DNA of 64,000 bases from Aromatoleum toluclasticum ATCC 700605 (GCF_000378245.1 NZ_KB899502.1:62001-126000), one strand, 5' to 3'; counted from the stretch's first letter, positions 8,628 to 17,531 are shown. The notes: generated by a model not told the origin, from the sequence alone. Numbers and translations: made by a program.

Positions 8628-9913
8628 CGGGTGTCTCCTCTAGGGGTGGTGCTCGGCGCATGTACGCCGAGCCGGCGCCGGATCTCCGGCATGTCCCGGG
8701 CGACCTGCGCGTAGAAGGCCTGCAGCCCCTCGCACAGGTAGTTGAGGCCGTGCTCGCCGTCCGGCGTGCGCAGCAGGCGGTTCTTGGGGCACTCGCCCCA
8801 GCACAGATTCAGCTGCGGGCAGCGCCGGCACCAGCCCGGCAGGCTGTCGTGCTTGGCGAGGCCGAATTCGGTCTGCTTGCGCGAGAAGGCGAGGTCGCCC
8901 TGATGGAATTCGCGGATGTTGCCGAGGCGGAATTCCGGATAGACGAAGTGATCGCAGGCGTAGAGCTCGCCGTCGTGCTCGAGGGCCATGGCCTTGCCGC
9001 ACACGGGCGCGCTGGTGCACATCTGCGCCGGCAGCCCGAGCGACTGCGCGACCGCGGTCTCGAAGACGTTGATGTGCACGCGGCCGAAGTCGTTCGCCAG
9101 CCACTCGCGCCACAGCGTGCACAGGAAATCGCCGTAGTCGCGCGCATCGACCGACCATTCAGTGACGATCGACAGCGGGTGGTCGGGACGGCTGCGCGGC
9201 GCGCCCAGCGGCACGCGGTCGGCGGTGCTGCTCAAGGCCGGGGCGCGGGCCTTGAACTCCCGCGTCTCGACGCAGGGCGTGAACTGGATGCGGTAGGTGC
9301 CGGGAATGGCGCGCAGGCCGCGATAGACTTCGAGCGGGGCGCGCGCGACGTCGCGATTGACGGCGCACAGCAGCGCGAAGGGCACACCGGCGGCCGCGAG
9401 GCGCTGGGCGGCGGCGACGACGCGATCGAAAGTCGGCTCGCCGCCCTTGGTCGGCCGGTAGCGGTCGTGCAGCGCGCGCGTGCCGTCCAGGCTCAGGCCG
9501 ACGACGAAGCCGTGCGCCTTCAGGAAGGCGACCCATTTGTCGTCGAGCAGCAGGCCGTTGGTTTGCAGGTCGTTCTCGATGCGTTGGCCGGGCTTGCGGT
9601 AACGCGCCTGCAATTCGACCACGCGGCGGAAGAAGTCCAGCCCCATCACGGTCGGTTCGCCGCCCTGCCACGAAAAGACCACCTCGTCCCCGGTCTGCGC
9701 CTCGATGTACTGCCGGATGTGGGTTTCGAGCAGCGCGTCGTCCATGCGCGCATTGCGCGGGTGTTCGAGCAGCTCGCTCTTGTGCAGGTAGAAGCAGTAG
9801 GGGCAGTCCAGATTGCACAGGGCGCCGGCCGGCTTCGCCATCACATGGAAGCGGTAATGCCGCCCGGGGGGCAGCGGCGGGAGCTGGCAGCGCGGGACGG
9901 CCTCGGCGTTCAT
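8624..9913 (-). CDS. Anaerobic sulfatase-maturating enzyme (radical SAM/SPASM)
   Basis: 429 residues. Radical-SAM cluster Cys33-x3-Cys37-x2-Cys40 (CNLDCPYC), preceded by FHVMAKPAGAL, the anSME hallmark; VFSWQGGEPTVMGLDFF follows. The C-terminal SPASM region carries the auxiliary [4Fe-4S] cysteines (CVETREF, MCTSAPVCGKAMAL, CDHFVYP, CRRCPQLNLCWGECPKNR). It oxidises the active-site Ser or Cys of sulfatases to formylglycine without oxygen. Coupling to a Ser-type sulfatase matches what is known of the family. Overlaps the sulfatase start by 4 nt and the upstream gene stop by 4 nt, so the three genes form one tight operon. Oxygen-independent maturation suits a facultative anaerobe. Confidence 0.93.
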   Translation of the reverse strand: MNAEAVPRCQLPPLPPGRHYRFHVMAKPAGALCNLDCPYCFYLHKSELLEHPRNARMDDALLETHIRQYIEAQTGDEVVFSWQGGEPTVMGLDFFRRVVELQARYRKPGQRIENDLQTNGLLLDDKWVAFLKAHGFVVGLSLDGTRALHDRYRPTKGGEPTFDRVVAAAQRLAAAGVPFALLCAVNRDVARAPLEVYRGLRAIPGTYRIQFTPCVETREFKARAPALSSTADRVPLGAPRSRPDHPLSIVTEWSVDARDYGDFLCTLWREWLANDFGRVHINVFETAVAQSLGLPAQMCTSAPVCGKAMALEHDGELYACDHFVYPEFRLGNIREFHQGDLAFSRKQTEFGLAKHDSLPGWCRRCPQLNLCWGECPKNRLLRTPDGEHGLNYLCEGLQAFYAQVARDMPEIRRRLGVHAPSTTPRGDTR

Positions 9914-11064
9914 GCCGGCAATCCGAGCTGGGGCCACGCGCCCGACACGTAGGTCTGGCAGTTGCCCCAGCCGACGGCGTCGGTAGCGCTGTCCCTGACC
10001 TCGATCATGCAGTCGCGGAACTGGTTCAGCACCGCGACGACCTCGGGCCGCGAGCAGTCGGCGAAATACTCGCCTGCGACGTGCAGCGGCCCGCGATATT
10101 CGCCGTGGTACTGGCCGTCGAGCCGGTGGTAGAGCCCGCCGCCGAGGTGGAAGCCCGTGTCGCCGAGCGGGCGCGCCGTGAGTTCGCGCGTGCTGCCGTC
10201 GGGCATCGTGAGGCGGAAGCTGCCGCCCAGCAGCCGGCGGTTGGCCGGTGCGAAGCGCAGCGCCGGCTCGATCGCCGCGACCGGCACTCGGCGGCCGTCG
10301 GCGTATTCGAAGTGGCCCTGCACGCGCTTCTGCTCGAAGCCGGGCGCCGCGTAGTGCAGGTAGTACTGGTGGAAGGCGTAGGTGCTGCCGTCCGGACGGA
10401 CGAAATGCAGCGGGTTCCACACGGCGAGCACACGGATGTGTTCGGAATCCACGATCTCGGGGGCGATGTCGGTCACCGGACGGCCCACGCCCGGCCGGAT
10501 GCCCCACGAATGGTCCCGCGTCATGATCCAGGTGTCCGGCGTGACGTCGGTGCGGCGGCCCGCGACCTCGACCCAGCCGCGCGCGTGCCCGGTCTGGTGA
10601 TAGCGGATCTGGTCGGCGGTGCGCCGGTAGCCGGTGAGCCCGCGGCGGTCCTCGCGTTCCTCGACGAAGCACGGGACGATGCCTTCGAGTTCGAGCTCGA
10701 AGGCGATCGGCTGCGCTTCAGTGGGGTCGAGGCGCACGCGCACGCGCTCCAACGGTTCGATGACCTCGTAGTGCAGCGGCCCCACGTCCACGTCGTCCGG
10801 GGCCCGCGAGAGTTCGCGGCTCGCCTGCACCGCCCATTGCTCGACCCCGCGCGAGACGCCGCCGTAGCCGTCGACGACGTTGCGGTTAACATACTTGCCA
10901 AAGCCGAACCCGATCTGCAGCGAACCGTCGCGCGCCGCCGCCATGCCGCAGACCTTTTCGGTCCATGCGAGGTCGGTCTGGCTCACGCTCGCGAAGGTCT
11001 CGACGATCTGGTGGTTGAAGCCCTCGTCCGCCGCGAGCAGCGGTCCCAGCGTGCCTCCGTTCAT
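9910..11064 (-). CDS. AttH/CrtC-like protein of unknown function (paralogue of 13234-14334)
   Basis: 384 residues, no signal peptide, no membrane segment. First gene of the operon with the sulfatase maturase and sulfatase. Recognisable blocks: PLHYEVIEPLERVRVRLD, then TWIMTRDHSWGIRPGVG, VWNPLHF and a beta-rich C-terminal half. The same blocks in the same order occur in the protein at 13234-14334 on the other arm of the locus (IVIEVVEPLQKLRVKV, RDRSWGIRPLG, LWAPLHF), so the two are diverged paralogues. The DxSWG signature and beta-rich profile recall the lipocalin-like AttH/hydroxyneurosporene-hydratase superfamily (large DUF families in current databases). The reaction is unknown; hydratase, isomerase or binding roles on a hydrophobic substrate are all possible. 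Confidence 0.75.
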   Translation of the reverse strand: MNGGTLGPLLAADEGFNHQIVETFASVSQTDLAWTEKVCGMAAARDGSLQIGFGFGKYVNRNVVDGYGGVSRGVEQWAVQASRELSRAPDDVDVGPLHYEVIEPLERVRVRLDPTEAQPIAFELELEGIVPCFVEEREDRRGLTGYRRTADQIRYHQTGHARGWVEVAGRRTDVTPDTWIMTRDHSWGIRPGVGRPVTDIAPEIVDSEHIRVLAVWNPLHFVRPDGSTYAFHQYYLHYAAPGFEQKRVQGHFEYADGRRVPVAAIEPALRFAPANRRLLGGSFRLTMPDGSTRELTARPLGDTGFHLGGGLYHRLDGQYHGEYRGPLHVAGEYFADCSRPEVVAVLNQFRDCMIEVRDSATDAVGWGNCQTYVSGAWPQLGLPA

Positions 11065-11135
11065 CGCAGGTCTCCCGTTTGTTAAAGTTCATCGTTGGGG
11101 GCGTCAGGGTCGGCCAAGCCGTCCGCCGAGTTGAA

Positions 11136-11150
11136 GAAAAGTATAGGGAG
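11136..11150 (-). promoter_or_regulatory. Shared promoter element CTCCCTATACTTTTC, copy 1
   Basis: Read on the minus strand as CTCCCTATACTTTTC, with TATACT resembling a -10 box about 78 nt upstream of the 11064 start. Eleven bases (CTATACTTTTC) are identical to copy 2 at 12072-12082 before the rightward operon. It lies between the sulfatase operon and the TetR gene, so it may be a TetR-controlled promoter. Confidence 0.5.
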
Positions 11151-11266
11151 CCGTCGGGGAGGCCCGGAATTCGCATTGGCGGAGGCCGCATTCGGGTTGC
11201 AAGTGACGGATTCGATTAAGAAAAACGGGGAGCCTCGGGCGAGGTTCCCGGAGGCCTCGCATTCTC

Positions 11267-11944
11267 ATGACCACCAGGAAGACTCCGCGCGACACGGCCC
11301 TCGGCAAGGGGCGCCTGCCGGCACCGCGCAAACTGCCGACACAGTCGCGTTCGCGTTCGCTGGTGGCGGCGCTGATCGAAGCCTGTCTGCAGATCCTTGA
11401 GGAGGAGGGCGCCGAGGCGCTGACGGTCAATCGTCTGGCGGACGTCTCGGGCGTGGCCGTCGGGTCGATCTACCAGTACTTCCCCAACAAGGAGGCGATC
11501 GTCAGCCTCGCCTTCGACCACATCCTGCACGAGGAGGCGACCGTCCATGTGCCGGCGCTGAGGGAGCGCATCGTCGGGCTGTCGCTGGAGGGAGCCTTGC
11601 GCGAAATCCTCGCCAACATGGTCCGGCAGGAATTGCGCCTCCACCGACTCAACCGCGAATTCCACCTCAAGTATCACCCTGACCTGCAGGTCGGCCTGCG
11701 CCTCGGACCGTATGAAAACACGCGCCAGTACGTGGAAGAGGCGTGGGGGGCCTTCGTGAAGCTCTATGTTCCGACGCTGGACGCGGAGCGGGCGGACATG
11801 GCGGCCTACATGATCGCGATGGCTATGCGGGCGGCGATTCGCGTCGCGCTGGAGGATGCGCCCGAGCGCGTCGGACGGCCCATGTTCCTCGACTGCCTGC
11901 TCGGCATGGCGCTGGGTGCGCTCGGCTTCACGTCGCCCCCGTGA
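11267..11944 (+). CDS. TetR-family regulator of the sulfatase module (probable)
   Basis: 225 residues, ATG 11267. N-terminal TetR domain: SRSLVAALIEACLQILEEEG, then LTVNRLADVSGVAVGSIYQY followed by FPNKEAIVSLAF. The C-terminus is helical and not assignable. It sits alone between the leftward sulfatase operon and the rightward operon that begins at 12137, with the same TATACT-containing element on both flanks, the usual arrangement of a local repressor. It would be expected to respond to a pathway metabolite or CoA ester; this is inference. Confidence 0.85.
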   Translation: MTTRKTPRDTALGKGRLPAPRKLPTQSRSRSLVAALIEACLQILEEEGAEALTVNRLADVSGVAVGSIYQYFPNKEAIVSLAFDHILHEEATVHVPALRERIVGLSLEGALREILANMVRQELRLHRLNREFHLKYHPDLQVGLRLGPYENTRQYVEEAWGAFVKLYVPTLDAERADMAAYMIAMAMRAAIRVALEDAPERVGRPMFLDCLLGMALGALGFTSPP

Positions 11945-12067
11945 TCCTGACGAAAAACGCGAAACGCCTGCGCGGCAATCCCGATCGCATCGATAAACAG
12001 GTGTAGAAACAAGCATGTGCGCGCAACCCGGCGGAGCCGGGAATGCGAATCACGGTATCGTCGGCGC

Positions 12068-12082
12068 CTCTCTATACTTTTC
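12068..12082 (+). promoter_or_regulatory. Shared promoter element CTCTCTATACTTTTC, copy 2
   Basis: CTCTCTATACTTTTC ending at 12082, with TATACT at 12073-12078, about 60 nt before the ATG at 12137. Only one base differs from copy 1 over 15 positions. Suggests common control of the two arms of the sulfatase locus. Confidence 0.5.
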
Positions 12083-12136
12083 GCATCCGGCCCGCTACTG
12101 AAGGGCCTCGTGTGAAGAGATGAGGAGATCCGACGC

Positions 12137-13240
12137 ATGGAAACAAGCCCGGAGGCGATTGCTGCTGCGCTGGCCGGCTGGCTGAGGCAAGGCTGGCCCG
12201 ACAAGCCCGCCCTGGCGGTGAAGGACGTCCGTCCCCCGATCCAGGGATTCTCAAACGAAACCTGGCTGCTCGATCTGGAGTGGGGCGCGGACGATGCGCG
12301 CGAGCGCCTGCCCGCCGTGCTGCGCCTGCAGCCGGCCGAGGTCGCGCTGTTTCCGACCTACGATCTGTCGTTCCAGTACCGCTGCATGGAGCGGCTCGCA
12401 GGTAGTGGCATCCCGGTGCCGCGCCTGTTCGGCTACGCCGAAGGGAGCGAGGTCGGCAATCCCTTCGGCCGCTCCTTCTACGTGATGGAGCGCATGCCAG
12501 GACGGGCGCCCGGCGAGAACCCGCCCTACCATCTGGCGGGCTGGCTGCACGATCTCCCGCCCGCTCGTCGGCGCGCCGTGTGGCTGAACGGCGTCGAGAT
12601 GATGGCGCGGGTGAACCGGCTCGACTGGACGGCGTTGGGCCTTGGCTTCCTCGACCAGCCCTCCGCGGGCGAATCGCCCCTCGATCGCCAGCTGCGCGAT
12701 TCGCGCGCCTTCCTCGCCTGGGCGGAGTCCCTGGCCGAACCCTATCCGCTGCTGCGCGCGGCACTGGATTGGCTGGAGACCCACCGTCCACAGGGCAGCC
12801 CCGTGGCGCTGTGCTGGGGCGATCCGAAGCTCGGCAACTGCCTGTTCGACCCCGAGGACGACCGCTGCAGCGGGCTGCTCGACTGGGAGTCCGCGCATCT
12901 AGGGAATCCGGTCGATGATCTCGCGTGGTGGATCGTGCTCGACCGTTCCCTGTGCGACGGGTACGGCTTCCCGCGCCTGGAAGGCTTGCCCGGGCGCGAC
13001 GAGACCATCGCGCACTGGGAGCGCTGCAGCGGCCAGACGGCGCACGATCTGCCCTACTACGAGGTGTTCTGCGCCTTCAAGTTCGCGCTGATCATGGCGC
13101 GCATCGGCTGCCTGTTCATGGCCCGCGGCCTCGTTCCAGCCGGGCAGCGCATGGACCTCGACAACGGCGGCAGCGCGACGCTGCGCCTGATCGCGGCCGA
13201 ACAACGCCTGCCGTTCGCCGAAAGAGGCCGGGGATGCTGA
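12137..13240 (+). CDS. Aminoglycoside-phosphotransferase-fold (APH/ACAD10-like) protein
   Basis: 367 residues, first gene of the rightward operon. Kinase-like APH fold: nucleotide-loop region QGFSNETWLLDLEW, RLQPAE with a possible ATP-binding position, catalytic loop ALCWGDPKLGNCLFDPED (the usual HGD-x4-N appears as WGDPKLGN, so the Asp and Asn remain) and LLDWESAHLGNPVDDLAWW (the Mg-binding DWE/DFE position). This subfamily often sits beside acyl-CoA dehydrogenases and crotonases and is thought to phosphorylate small hydroxylated acyl substrates, as in hydroxy-acid catabolism by ACAD10/11. Antibiotic resistance is unlikely in this context. Its 3' end overlaps the next gene by 7 nt. Confidence 0.8.
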   Translation: METSPEAIAAALAGWLRQGWPDKPALAVKDVRPPIQGFSNETWLLDLEWGADDARERLPAVLRLQPAEVALFPTYDLSFQYRCMERLAGSGIPVPRLFGYAEGSEVGNPFGRSFYVMERMPGRAPGENPPYHLAGWLHDLPPARRRAVWLNGVEMMARVNRLDWTALGLGFLDQPSAGESPLDRQLRDSRAFLAWAESLAEPYPLLRAALDWLETHRPQGSPVALCWGDPKLGNCLFDPEDDRCSGLLDWESAHLGNPVDDLAWWIVLDRSLCDGYGFPRLEGLPGRDETIAHWERCSGQTAHDLPYYEVFCAFKFALIMARIGCLFMARGLVPAGQRMDLDNGGSATLRLIAAEQRLPFAERGRGC

Positions 13241-14334
13241 GCGCTGGGGACGACTTCCCGATCCACCAGCGCGCGGAACCGGTGGCGTTCGCCGGATGCG
13301 ACAGGAATTTCTACGACCGCTACTACTTCCAGGGCTACAGCCGTGACGCCACGGTCTTCTTCGGCGCCGCGCTCGGCGTCTATCCGCATCTGAACCTCAT
13401 CGACGCCGCCTTCTTCGTCCAGCGCGACGGCGTGCAGCATCGCGTGTTCGCGTCGCGCCACCTCGACGGCGAGCGCATGGATACGCGCGTGGGGCCGATC
13501 GTGATCGAGGTCGTCGAACCCTTGCAGAAGCTGCGCGTGAAGGTCTCCGACCCTGCCCACGATTGCTTCGCGCAACTCGAGTTCACGGGACGCGCCGCGC
13601 CCGTCGAGGAACCGCGCTTCACCTATCGGGCGGGCACGATGACGGTGCTGGACCTCACCCGCATGACGCAGGGCGGGCTGTGGTCGGGCGAGGTCGCCCT
13701 TGCGGGCGAGCCGTTCGTCATCGACGGCTGGCTGGGCGCCCGCGACCGCTCCTGGGGCATTCGCCCGCTCGGTGCCCGCGATCCGCGCCCGCATGCGGCC
13801 GCCGGGGAGCCTCAGTGGTATTGGCTTTGGGCGCCGCTGCACTTCGACGACTGCATGCTGTTCTTCCATACGAACGACGATGCCGCGGGCGAGGGATGGA
13901 ACCGCGCCGCAGTGCTGGTGCCCGCGGACGGCGGCCCGCCGGTTCGTCTTGAAGCAGTGCGCCACGCCGCGCGCTACCGCGCGGGGTCGCGTCAGATCGG
14001 GCAGGCGAGCATCGTCGGCACGCTGCCCGAGGGCGGCGAAGTCAGCGTCGCGATCGATTGCGGCCCGGCCATCTACAAACAGGGCGAAGGCTACAACCAT
14101 CCGGTGTGGGGGCACGGCATGTACCACGGCCCCTCCGCGACTGCGTTCGAGCGCGTCGACACCGGCAGCCTTGACCCGAACGATTTCGCGCAGGTGCATC
14201 TGCAGGCGGTGTGCAGCGCGGAGCTGCGGCGGCCCGGGCGCGATCCGGAGCGCGGCCAAGGCGTGCTCGAGCAGATGATTGTCGGCGTGCATGCGCCTTC
14301 GGGTTTCCACGGCATGGCCGATGTGGCCGGGTGA
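13234..14334 (+). CDS. AttH/CrtC-like protein of unknown function (paralogue of 9910-11064)
   Basis: 366 residues from ATG 13234, overlapping the kinase-like gene by 7 nt, which implies translational coupling. Shares ordered blocks with 9910-11064: GPIVIEVVEPLQKLRVKVS, GWLGARDRSWGIRPLGARD and YWLWAPLHFDDCMLFFH. Predominantly beta-strand in character, cytoplasmic, no known catalytic motif. Presence of one paralogue on each arm of the locus suggests they act on related intermediates or form a heteromer. No function is assigned. Confidence 0.75.
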   Translation: MLSAGDDFPIHQRAEPVAFAGCDRNFYDRYYFQGYSRDATVFFGAALGVYPHLNLIDAAFFVQRDGVQHRVFASRHLDGERMDTRVGPIVIEVVEPLQKLRVKVSDPAHDCFAQLEFTGRAAPVEEPRFTYRAGTMTVLDLTRMTQGGLWSGEVALAGEPFVIDGWLGARDRSWGIRPLGARDPRPHAAAGEPQWYWLWAPLHFDDCMLFFHTNDDAAGEGWNRAAVLVPADGGPPVRLEAVRHAARYRAGSRQIGQASIVGTLPEGGEVSVAIDCGPAIYKQGEGYNHPVWGHGMYHGPSATAFERVDTGSLDPNDFAQVHLQAVCSAELRRPGRDPERGQGVLEQMIVGVHAPSGFHGMADVAG

Positions 14335-14377
14335 ACGGCGCCTGCCGCGCCCCTTCGCATTGCAGGAGTTTCACGAG

Positions 14378-15169
14378 ATGAGCAAGGTACTGACCCGAAT
14401 CGACGGTCGCGTGATGACCGTCACCATCAACCGGCCCGAGGCGATGAATGCGCTCGACCCGGAAACGCAGGCCCTGATGGCCGAGGCCTTCGAGGCCTTC
14501 GCGGCAGATGACGAGCTGTGGGTGGCCGTCGTGCGCGGCGCCGGCGGGCGAGCGTTCTCCGCCGGCGGCGACATCCGCGCGATGCGCACGGCGCTGGAGG
14601 GCGGCGCGCCGTATCGGATCCCCGACAGCGGCTATGGCGGCCTGACGAGCCGCTTCGATCTGGACAAGCCGGTCATCGCCGCCGTCGAAGGCATCGCGAT
14701 GGGCGGCGGCTTCGAGGTCGCGCTCGCGTGCGACATCGTGCTCGCCTCGCGCAATGCCAGCTTTGCGCTGCCCGAGCCGCGCATCGGCGCCGTCGCCTAC
14801 GCCGGGGGCATGCACCGGCTGCCGCGCCAGATCGGCATGAAGCGCGCGATGGATCTCCTGCTCACGGGGCGTGCGATCGGCGCGGATCAGGCGGAGGTCT
14901 GGGGGCTGGTCAACGAGGTGGTCGAGGAGGGCGGCATGGACGCGGCGATCGCACGCTGGTGCGAGGCCTTGTGCGCGAATGCGCCGCTCGCCTTGCGCGC
15001 GACCAAGGCCGCGGTGCGCGAAGGCATCGGGCTGCCCGTCGACGAGGCGATCCGGCGTCAGGATGCGGGCGGCTACGCGGCGATCGAGGCGATGCGCGCG
15101 AGCCGCGACGTCGTCGAAGGGATCATGGCTTTCAACGAGAAGCGCGCTCCCGTCTGGGAAGGGCGCTGA
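14378..15169 (+). CDS. Enoyl-CoA hydratase/isomerase (crotonase family)
   Basis: 263 residues from ATG 14378, RBS CAGGAG. Crotonase fold: MTVTINRPEAMNALDPET at the N-terminus, first oxyanion-hole segment GRAFSAGGDIRAM and the second, VEGIAMGGGFEVALACDIV. Glu in the ALPEPRIG segment is at one of the two acid/base positions of hydratases. Acts on a CoA thioester, so the operon product is at least partly a CoA-bound pathway, though no ligase is in the operon. The exact reaction (hydration, isomerisation or hydrolysis) cannot be told from the sequence. Confidence 0.88.
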   Translation: MSKVLTRIDGRVMTVTINRPEAMNALDPETQALMAEAFEAFAADDELWVAVVRGAGGRAFSAGGDIRAMRTALEGGAPYRIPDSGYGGLTSRFDLDKPVIAAVEGIAMGGGFEVALACDIVLASRNASFALPEPRIGAVAYAGGMHRLPRQIGMKRAMDLLLTGRAIGADQAEVWGLVNEVVEEGGMDAAIARWCEALCANAPLALRATKAAVREGIGLPVDEAIRRQDAGGYAAIEAMRASRDVVEGIMAFNEKRAPVWEGR

Positions 15170-15192
15170 GCGCGCACGACGAGGATTTTCCG

Positions 15193-15885
15193 ATGCAGAA
15201 CTGTGAAGCAGGCGAATCGCTCGCGGCGAGCTTTGCCGACGTGGTGGAACGTCGCATCTCCAGCCGCGCCTACCTGCCCGACCCCGTGCCGCGCGCCGAC
15301 ATCGAGCGGGCGCTGGCGCTGGCGTGCCGCGCACCGTCGAACTGCAATACCCAGCCCTGGCTGATCGCGGTCGCGAGCGGCGCCGTGCGCGATCGTCTCG
15401 CCGCGGCGATCAGCGACGCGATGAGTGCCGGACGCATGAAACCGGACTTCCCCTACGACGGCCGCTACGAGGGCGTGCAGCAGGAACGCCAGTTCGCCGC
15501 CGCCGAGGCCCTGTATCGCGCCGCCGGCATCCCGCGCGAAGACAAGGCGGCGCGCATGGCGCAGTTCATGCGCAACTACCGCTTCTTCGACGCCCCGCAT
15601 GCGGCCTTCTACTTCCTGCCGCCAGGCGCCGGCACGCGCGAGGCGGCCGACCTGGGCATGTGCGCGCAAACCTTCATGCTCGCGCTCACCAGCATGGGCT
15701 ACGCGAGCTGCCCGCAGACCGCGCTGAGCTTCCACCCCGATCTGGTCCGCGCCGAGTTCGACATCGAGCCGGGTTGGCAGCTCGTGTTCGGCATGTCCTT
15801 CGGCCGGCCAGATCCGTCGGCGGCGGTCAATTCGCTGCAGCTGCCGCGCGATGTCGGCGCCTGCACGCGCATCCGGGAGACCTGA
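15193..15885 (+). CDS. Nitroreductase-family flavoprotein
   Basis: 230 residues. Nitroreductase-like FMN fold: VVERRISSRAYLPDPVP near residue 18 and APSNCNTQPWLIAVA at about 48-62 (FMN phosphate and ring contacts), then DLGMCAQTFMLALTSMGYAS and the C-terminal FGMSFGRPD. The family includes NAD(P)H-dependent nitro, quinone and enone reductases and some dehydrogenases acting on alpha,beta-unsaturated compounds. In this operon, with a crotonase and a GMC oxidoreductase, an enone or ring-dehydrogenation step is more plausible than nitro-compound detoxification; inference only. Confidence 0.85.
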   Translation: MQNCEAGESLAASFADVVERRISSRAYLPDPVPRADIERALALACRAPSNCNTQPWLIAVASGAVRDRLAAAISDAMSAGRMKPDFPYDGRYEGVQQERQFAAAEALYRAAGIPREDKAARMAQFMRNYRFFDAPHAAFYFLPPGAGTREAADLGMCAQTFMLALTSMGYASCPQTALSFHPDLVRAEFDIEPGWQLVFGMSFGRPDPSAAVNSLQLPRDVGACTRIRET

Positions 15886-15886
15886 G

Positions 15887-17491
15887 GTGGAGGATTTCGA
15901 TTACATCGTCGTCGGCGCGGGCAGCGCCGGTTGCGCCGTCGCCGCACGCCTGTCCGAGGATGCAGCCTGCCATGTGCTGCTGCTGGAGGCGGGCCGCCGC
16001 GACGACAGCTTCCTGATCGACATGCCGGCCGGCTGGGGCAAGACGCAGGAGCCGGACAGCGCCTTCAACTGGGCCTTCGAGACCGCCGCCGAACCGGGCT
16101 TGGGCGGCCGGAAGATTCCGCTGCCGCGCGGCAAGGTGCTCGGCGGCAGTTCCGCGATCAACGGGTTGCTGTACGTCCGCGGCCAGCGCGAGGACTACGA
16201 CGACTGGGCGGCCGACGGCGCGCGCGGCTGGGGCTGGCAGGACGTGGCACCGCATTTCCTGCGCATCGAGCGCAATCTCGCCATCGCTGACGCCCACCAT
16301 GGCAACGACGGGCCGATCGCAGTGTCCGACCTCGTCGATCCGACGCCGCTCGCCGCGATCCTGATGAGGGCCGCCGAGCAGGCCGGGATTCCGCGCACGC
16401 GCGACTTCAACGGCGCGAGCCAGGAGGGCGTTGGGCTGTACCAGGCGACCCTGTCCGGCGCGCGCCGCTGCTCGGCCGCGCACGGTTACCTGCGGCCCGC
16501 GCGCGGCCGCCCGAACCTGGAAATCCACACCGGCGCGGCGGTGAGCCGCGTGCTCATCGAGGGCCAGCGCGCCGTCGGCGTCCGCTACCGCGTCGGGAGC
16601 GAAGTGCGCGAGGCCCGGGCGCGGGCGGAGGTGATCCTGTGCGCCGGAGCTATCGTGACGCCGCAGCTCCTGATGCTTTCGGGCATCGGGCCGGGCAGCG
16701 AACTCGCCCGTCATGGCGTCGAAGTGCACGTCGACTCGCCGGGCGTCGGCCGCAATCTGCAGGACCACCTCGTCGTGCCGCTGATGTGGCGCCTCCAGGA
16801 CGGCCAGCCGTCGATGAACGGCCGGCTCGGCGGCGCGAGGGTGCTGCTCGAGGTGCTGCAGTATCTGGTGCGCAAGCGCGGGGCGATGACCATGCCCGCC
16901 GCGGAGGTCGGCATCTTCCTCCGCAGCCGCCCGGAGGTCGTGCGCCCGGACATCCAGTTCCACGTGCTGCCGCTGTCGGGTGATCTGGACGGCGAGAAGA
17001 AATCCTTGCACGCCTTTCCCGGCTACACGCTCGCGCCCAATGTCTGCCGTCCCTCCTCGCGTGGATCGGTGGCGCTCGCGTCCGCCGACCCCTCCGACAA
17101 GCCGCTGGTGCGCATGAACTACCTGAGCACGGAGCACGACCTGGAACTCACGCTCGCCGGCATGGACTGGGCACGGCGTATCGCCGGGGCGCCGGCGCTG
17201 GCCGCGATCACCGCGAGCGAGGTCTATCCCGGCGCCGGCGCGAGGAGCCGCGAGGAACTGGCCGACTACGCGCGCCGCGCCGGAACCACCGGGCACCACC
17301 CGGTCGGCACCTGCCGTATGGGCGAGGACGCCGGTGCGGTCGTCGACACGCAGCTCGCCGTGCGCGGCGTCGCCGGCCTGCGCGTCGCCGACGCGTCGGT
17401 GATGCCGCGGCTGATCTCCGGCAACACCAATGCGGCGGCCATCATGATCGGCGAGCGGGCGGCCGCCTTCATCCGTGCCGGGGCGCGCTGA
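15887..17491 (+). CDS. GMC-family FAD oxidoreductase (alcohol dehydrogenase type)
   Basis: 534 residues from GTG 15887, one base after the nitroreductase stop. N-terminal ADP-binding motif YIVVGAGSAGCAVAARLSED, GMC signature 1 in LPRGKVLGGSSAINGLLYVRG, signature 2 in GAIVTPQLLMLSGIGPG, and the catalytic His in GTTGHHPVGTCRMG plus NTNAAAIMIGERAA at the end. Resembles choline dehydrogenase and medium/long-chain alcohol dehydrogenases, which pass electrons to the respiratory chain. With the aldehyde dehydrogenase directly downstream it probably performs a two-step alcohol-to-acid oxidation, possibly of the alcohol freed by the sulfatase. Confidence 0.9.
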   Translation: MEDFDYIVVGAGSAGCAVAARLSEDAACHVLLLEAGRRDDSFLIDMPAGWGKTQEPDSAFNWAFETAAEPGLGGRKIPLPRGKVLGGSSAINGLLYVRGQREDYDDWAADGARGWGWQDVAPHFLRIERNLAIADAHHGNDGPIAVSDLVDPTPLAAILMRAAEQAGIPRTRDFNGASQEGVGLYQATLSGARRCSAAHGYLRPARGRPNLEIHTGAAVSRVLIEGQRAVGVRYRVGSEVREARARAEVILCAGAIVTPQLLMLSGIGPGSELARHGVEVHVDSPGVGRNLQDHLVVPLMWRLQDGQPSMNGRLGGARVLLEVLQYLVRKRGAMTMPAAEVGIFLRSRPEVVRPDIQFHVLPLSGDLDGEKKSLHAFPGYTLAPNVCRPSSRGSVALASADPSDKPLVRMNYLSTEHDLELTLAGMDWARRIAGAPALAAITASEVYPGAGARSREELADYARRAGTTGHHPVGTCRMGEDAGAVVDTQLAVRGVAGLRVADASVMPRLISGNTNAAAIMIGERAAAFIRAGAR

Positions 17492-17531
17492 AGCGCCGCC
17501 GGCCAGCATTCCATTTTGCGGGAAGAACGAT

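Noticed and set aside
8624-9913. Possible SPASM peptide-modifying (RiPP) maturase
   Set aside because: The FHVMAKPAGAL start, cysteine pattern and neighbouring Ser-type sulfatase identify a sulfatase maturase; no precursor peptide gene is adjacent.
12280-12300. GGACGATG sequence near 12290 as another regulatory site
   Set aside because: Lies inside the phosphotransferase coding sequence and lacks the TAGTC half.
12137-13240. Aminoglycoside resistance kinase
   Set aside because: Fold is shared, but operon context (crotonase, oxidoreductases) and the ACAD10-like motif set argue for catabolism.
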